From positions 1,736,001 through 1,800,000 of the forward strand of contig NZ_QGMP01000001.1 in NCBI RefSeq assembly GCF_003259185.1: a stretch of DNA of 64,000 nucleotides, read 5' to 3'. The notes beneath the pieces were generated by a model that saw only the letters and a program-made list of their open reading frames with translations, did no database searches and was not told the origin of the DNA. The stretch's first letter is position 1. Each line of letters opens with the position of its first letter. Positions 62,518 to 64,000 of the stretch are shown here, in pieces. The position numbers and the translations under genes are program-made. The DNA is from Isoalcanivorax indicus (lineage in GTDB: Bacteria > Pseudomonadota > Gammaproteobacteria > Pseudomonadales > Alcanivoracaceae).

Positions 62518-63686
62518 CAGGAACCGTTGCAATCGTCTTCAGGCATGCGATCAATCCAGGCGCGCACCAGCGCCAGTCCCTCGTCATGCAAGGTCGCCTT
62601 GCCCAGAGTCGGCATGCTATGCCCGGGCGCAACAGTGTTCATGCGGTAAAACAGAATCGACGCCTCGGCGTCCCCGGGCACAATGTCGTAACTGAGGTGC
62701 CCTCCGCCATAAGCAATGGGGCGCTTGCAGACACCGTGACGTTCCGGGTCTTCGGCAAAATCACGCCAGAACTCCAGAAACAGCCCTGAGGTGCTGGCAC
62801 TGCCTTCCTGACGATGACAATGGGCGCAATTGATGTCCAGATAACCTTTCGCATGCCGCAGCAGTGCCGCATCGGTCATGCCATCAATCAGTGAAGCATC
62901 CTCGTTTTCGTAGGCGGGCACGGTATCCACCTCCGCCAGCACCGGCGGCGCACCCGTCAGCACGCCGGCATCAATCCAGTGCTGCAACTGGCTCACCGTC
63001 TGGTCACCGAGCGTGATCTCCCGGTTCAGGAAACGTGCCTTGGGGCCAATCAGACTCATGGCTGGCACGCCATCGGTCCGCTTCTGGTGGCACGCCGCAC
63101 ACTGGTTACTGTCGGGCACTCGATAGGTAAATGCCCGCTGCGCGCCGTTATGTATCAGCGACACCGGGATGCTGGCGCCTGTCACTCGCAAGACAGCCTC
63201 GGTGCGCTCCGCATTCCAGACATAGGGCAGTGCCACCCAGCCACCACTGCGCCGAATCAGCAGTCGCGTCTCCAGTACGGTTTCATGTTCAGGCCCGGTA
63301 AAAGCCGTATCCTCAGGCATGGAAAAGGTTTTTGTGATAACGGTGCCGACTGGAAAATCGAACGCTTCCTGATCATGCCAGGCCACGTGCTGGCCCGGGG
63401 GCACAAAGATAAAACGGTACTTGCTGGTGTAGTCGGAAAACAGGCTGGTCGTCAGCTCATAGCGCAAACCGTTCTCACGTGGGTTCGCCGTGGGATCGGC
63501 GGGATCGACAAACAGATTATAGGTGGACAACGTCGGGGCATTGGTGCGCATCAACGCATCACGATTGATGCAGCCGTTAGCAAATTCGCAGTTGCTCCCC
63601 CCACCACTGCCACCACTGCCACCGCAGGCGCTCAGCAACAGCGCAGCGAGGCCAAGACAAAGCGGTACATGACGTACTGCAGACAT
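62517..63686 (-). CDS. SO_2930-like diheme c-type cytochrome lipoprotein (copy 1)
   Basis: A 389-residue paralogue of the next gene with the same architecture: lipobox LLSAC, heme motifs CAACH and CAHCH, FSDYTSKYRFIFVPPGQ, YRVPDSNQCAACHQ, GYLDINCAHCHRQEG and MPTLGKATLHDEGLALVRAWIDRMPEDDC. ATG at 63686 has AGGAA upstream and is chosen over GTG at 63713, which would run into a hairpin. The two adjacent paralogues probably arose by tandem duplication. In Shewanella the homologue is paired with a parallel beta-helix protein, and the partial gene upstream may be that partner. Confidence 0.87.
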   Translation of the reverse strand: MSAVRHVPLCLGLAALLLSACGGSGGSGGGSNCEFANGCINRDALMRTNAPTLSTYNLFVDPADPTANPRENGLRYELTTSLFSDYTSKYRFIFVPPGQHVAWHDQEAFDFPVGTVITKTFSMPEDTAFTGPEHETVLETRLLIRRSGGWVALPYVWNAERTEAVLRVTGASIPVSLIHNGAQRAFTYRVPDSNQCAACHQKRTDGVPAMSLIGPKARFLNREITLGDQTVSQLQHWIDAGVLTGAPPVLAEVDTVPAYENEDASLIDGMTDAALLRHAKGYLDINCAHCHRQEGSASTSGLFLEFWRDFAEDPERHGVCKRPIAYGGGHLSYDIVPGDAEASILFYRMNTVAPGHSMPTLGKATLHDEGLALVRAWIDRMPEDDCNGS

Positions 63687-63714
63687 GATCCGGTTCCTCA
63701 TACAGGACAGCACA

Positions 63715-63744
63715 CTGCCCGCTGCGCTCAGGCGCAGCGGGCAG
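63715..63744. other. 13-bp stem-loop between the partial gene and the diheme cytochrome operon
   Basis: CTGCCCGCTGCGC (63715-63727) and GCGCAGCGGGCAG (63732-63744) form a perfect stem with a TCAG loop. No T run follows in either direction, so it may stabilise the upstream message or attenuate rather than terminate. Confidence 0.6.
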
Positions 63745-63757
63745 ACCCATGCAGGTA

Positions 63758-64000
63758 TCAGAGCTGGCAGGCATCGCCATCATCGTCAGCACCACAACCG
63801 AAGACGACACCGTTAATGGTCGCCGTGGCAGCGGGCAGGCGTGGTTGCGCACAGTGGATCGAACTGCTGTTACCCGTGTGCACAGCCGGACGCGGAATGG
63901 GGTTGAAGTCGCCATCGAATTCAAGCGTGCTGTCATCCGCCGGATCAAACAGATAGCCGACGCTCACTTCGCCATTGTCGCGGGCACAGACGTTATCCGA
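63758..64000 (-). CDS. C-terminal end of a gene continuing beyond the window
   Basis: The minus-strand frame is open to the window edge, so only the last ~80 residues are present (SDNVCARDNGEVSVGYLFDPADDSTLEFDGDFNP in parts, ending GCGADDDGDACQL). It contains Asp/Gly-rich segments and Cys pairs typical of secreted proteins. By synteny with SO_2929/SO_2930-type pairs it could be the parallel beta-helix protein that accompanies the diheme cytochromes, but the visible part is too short to confirm this. Confidence 0.6.
   Translation of the reverse strand, partial: SDNVCARDNGEVSVGYLFDPADDSTLEFDGDFNPIPRPAVHTGNSSSIHCAQPRLPAATATINGVVFGCGADDDGDACQL

Overview
The window is a GC-rich (roughly two thirds G+C) stretch of a gammaproteobacterial chromosome. 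The gene order rne / rluC / HAD phosphatase / sppA / maf / yceD / rpmF / plsX / fabD / fabG / acpP / fabF / pabC / mltG / tmk / holB / pilZ / tatD is the one known from Pseudomonas and its marine relatives. A lipid- and ester-oriented gene set (two alpha/beta hydrolases, an acyl-CoA-binding protein, acyltransferase, TetR and AraC regulators) and large cell-surface Ig-like proteins suggest a marine, Alcanivorax-like organism. That genus guess is an inference from gene content only.

Layout. 1-7.5 kb: the 3' part of a giant Ig-repeat surface protein joined in frame to an OmpA-type outer-membrane protein, then a small gene with a transposase-like helix-turn-helix. 7.5-17.3 kb: housekeeping and accessory genes (GNAT/nitrilase fusion, CobB sirtuin, DAHP synthase, membrane redoxin, DUF1285, TetR regulator, class V aminotransferase, a YiiX-like protein that seems to have lost its catalytic residues, and a secreted trypsin-like protease with a GlyGly-CTERM sorting tail). 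17.4-29.1 kb, minus strand: rmuC, tatD, pilZ, holB, tmk, mltG, pabC, fabF, acpP, fabG, fabD, plsX, rpmF, yceD, i.e. fatty acid and phospholipid initiation coupled to envelope, DNA replication and folate genes. 29.2-37 kb: maf, then an AT-rich insert of about 3.6 kb bounded by an exact 35-bp direct repeat and carrying one 1105-residue membrane/BNR-repeat protein of unknown function, then a lipoprotein amidase whose 3' end is rewritten by the insert, sppA, a HAD phosphatase and rluC. 37-40.8 kb: a long leader and rne (RNase E). 40.8-47.3 kb: a TetR regulator divergent from an amidohydrolase/hydrolase pair with a textbook operator, an AraC regulator divergent from a PF10118 protein, and another alpha/beta hydrolase. 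47.3-47.8 kb: two long intergenic inverted repeats. 47.8-56.5 kb: ygiQ followed by a selenium locus: mnmH (2-selenouridine tRNA synthase), a PhnD-type binding protein, ATPase and double permease (putative selenium oxyanion importer), and an oxidoreductase-SelD fusion. 56.5-64 kb: MerR regulator, ferritin-like small protein, acyl-CoA-binding protein, acyltransferase, secreted Notum/pectinacetylesterase-like esterase, a membrane-anchored unknown, two tandem diheme c-type cytochrome lipoproteins, and the 3' end of a further gene.

The strongest candidates for something undescribed are the 35-bp-repeat-bounded island with its membrane/beta-propeller protein, the Ig/GlyGly-CTERM/OmpA in-line fusion, and the self-contained selenium uptake-to-tRNA locus. 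No tRNA, rRNA, CRISPR array or intact insertion sequence was seen.
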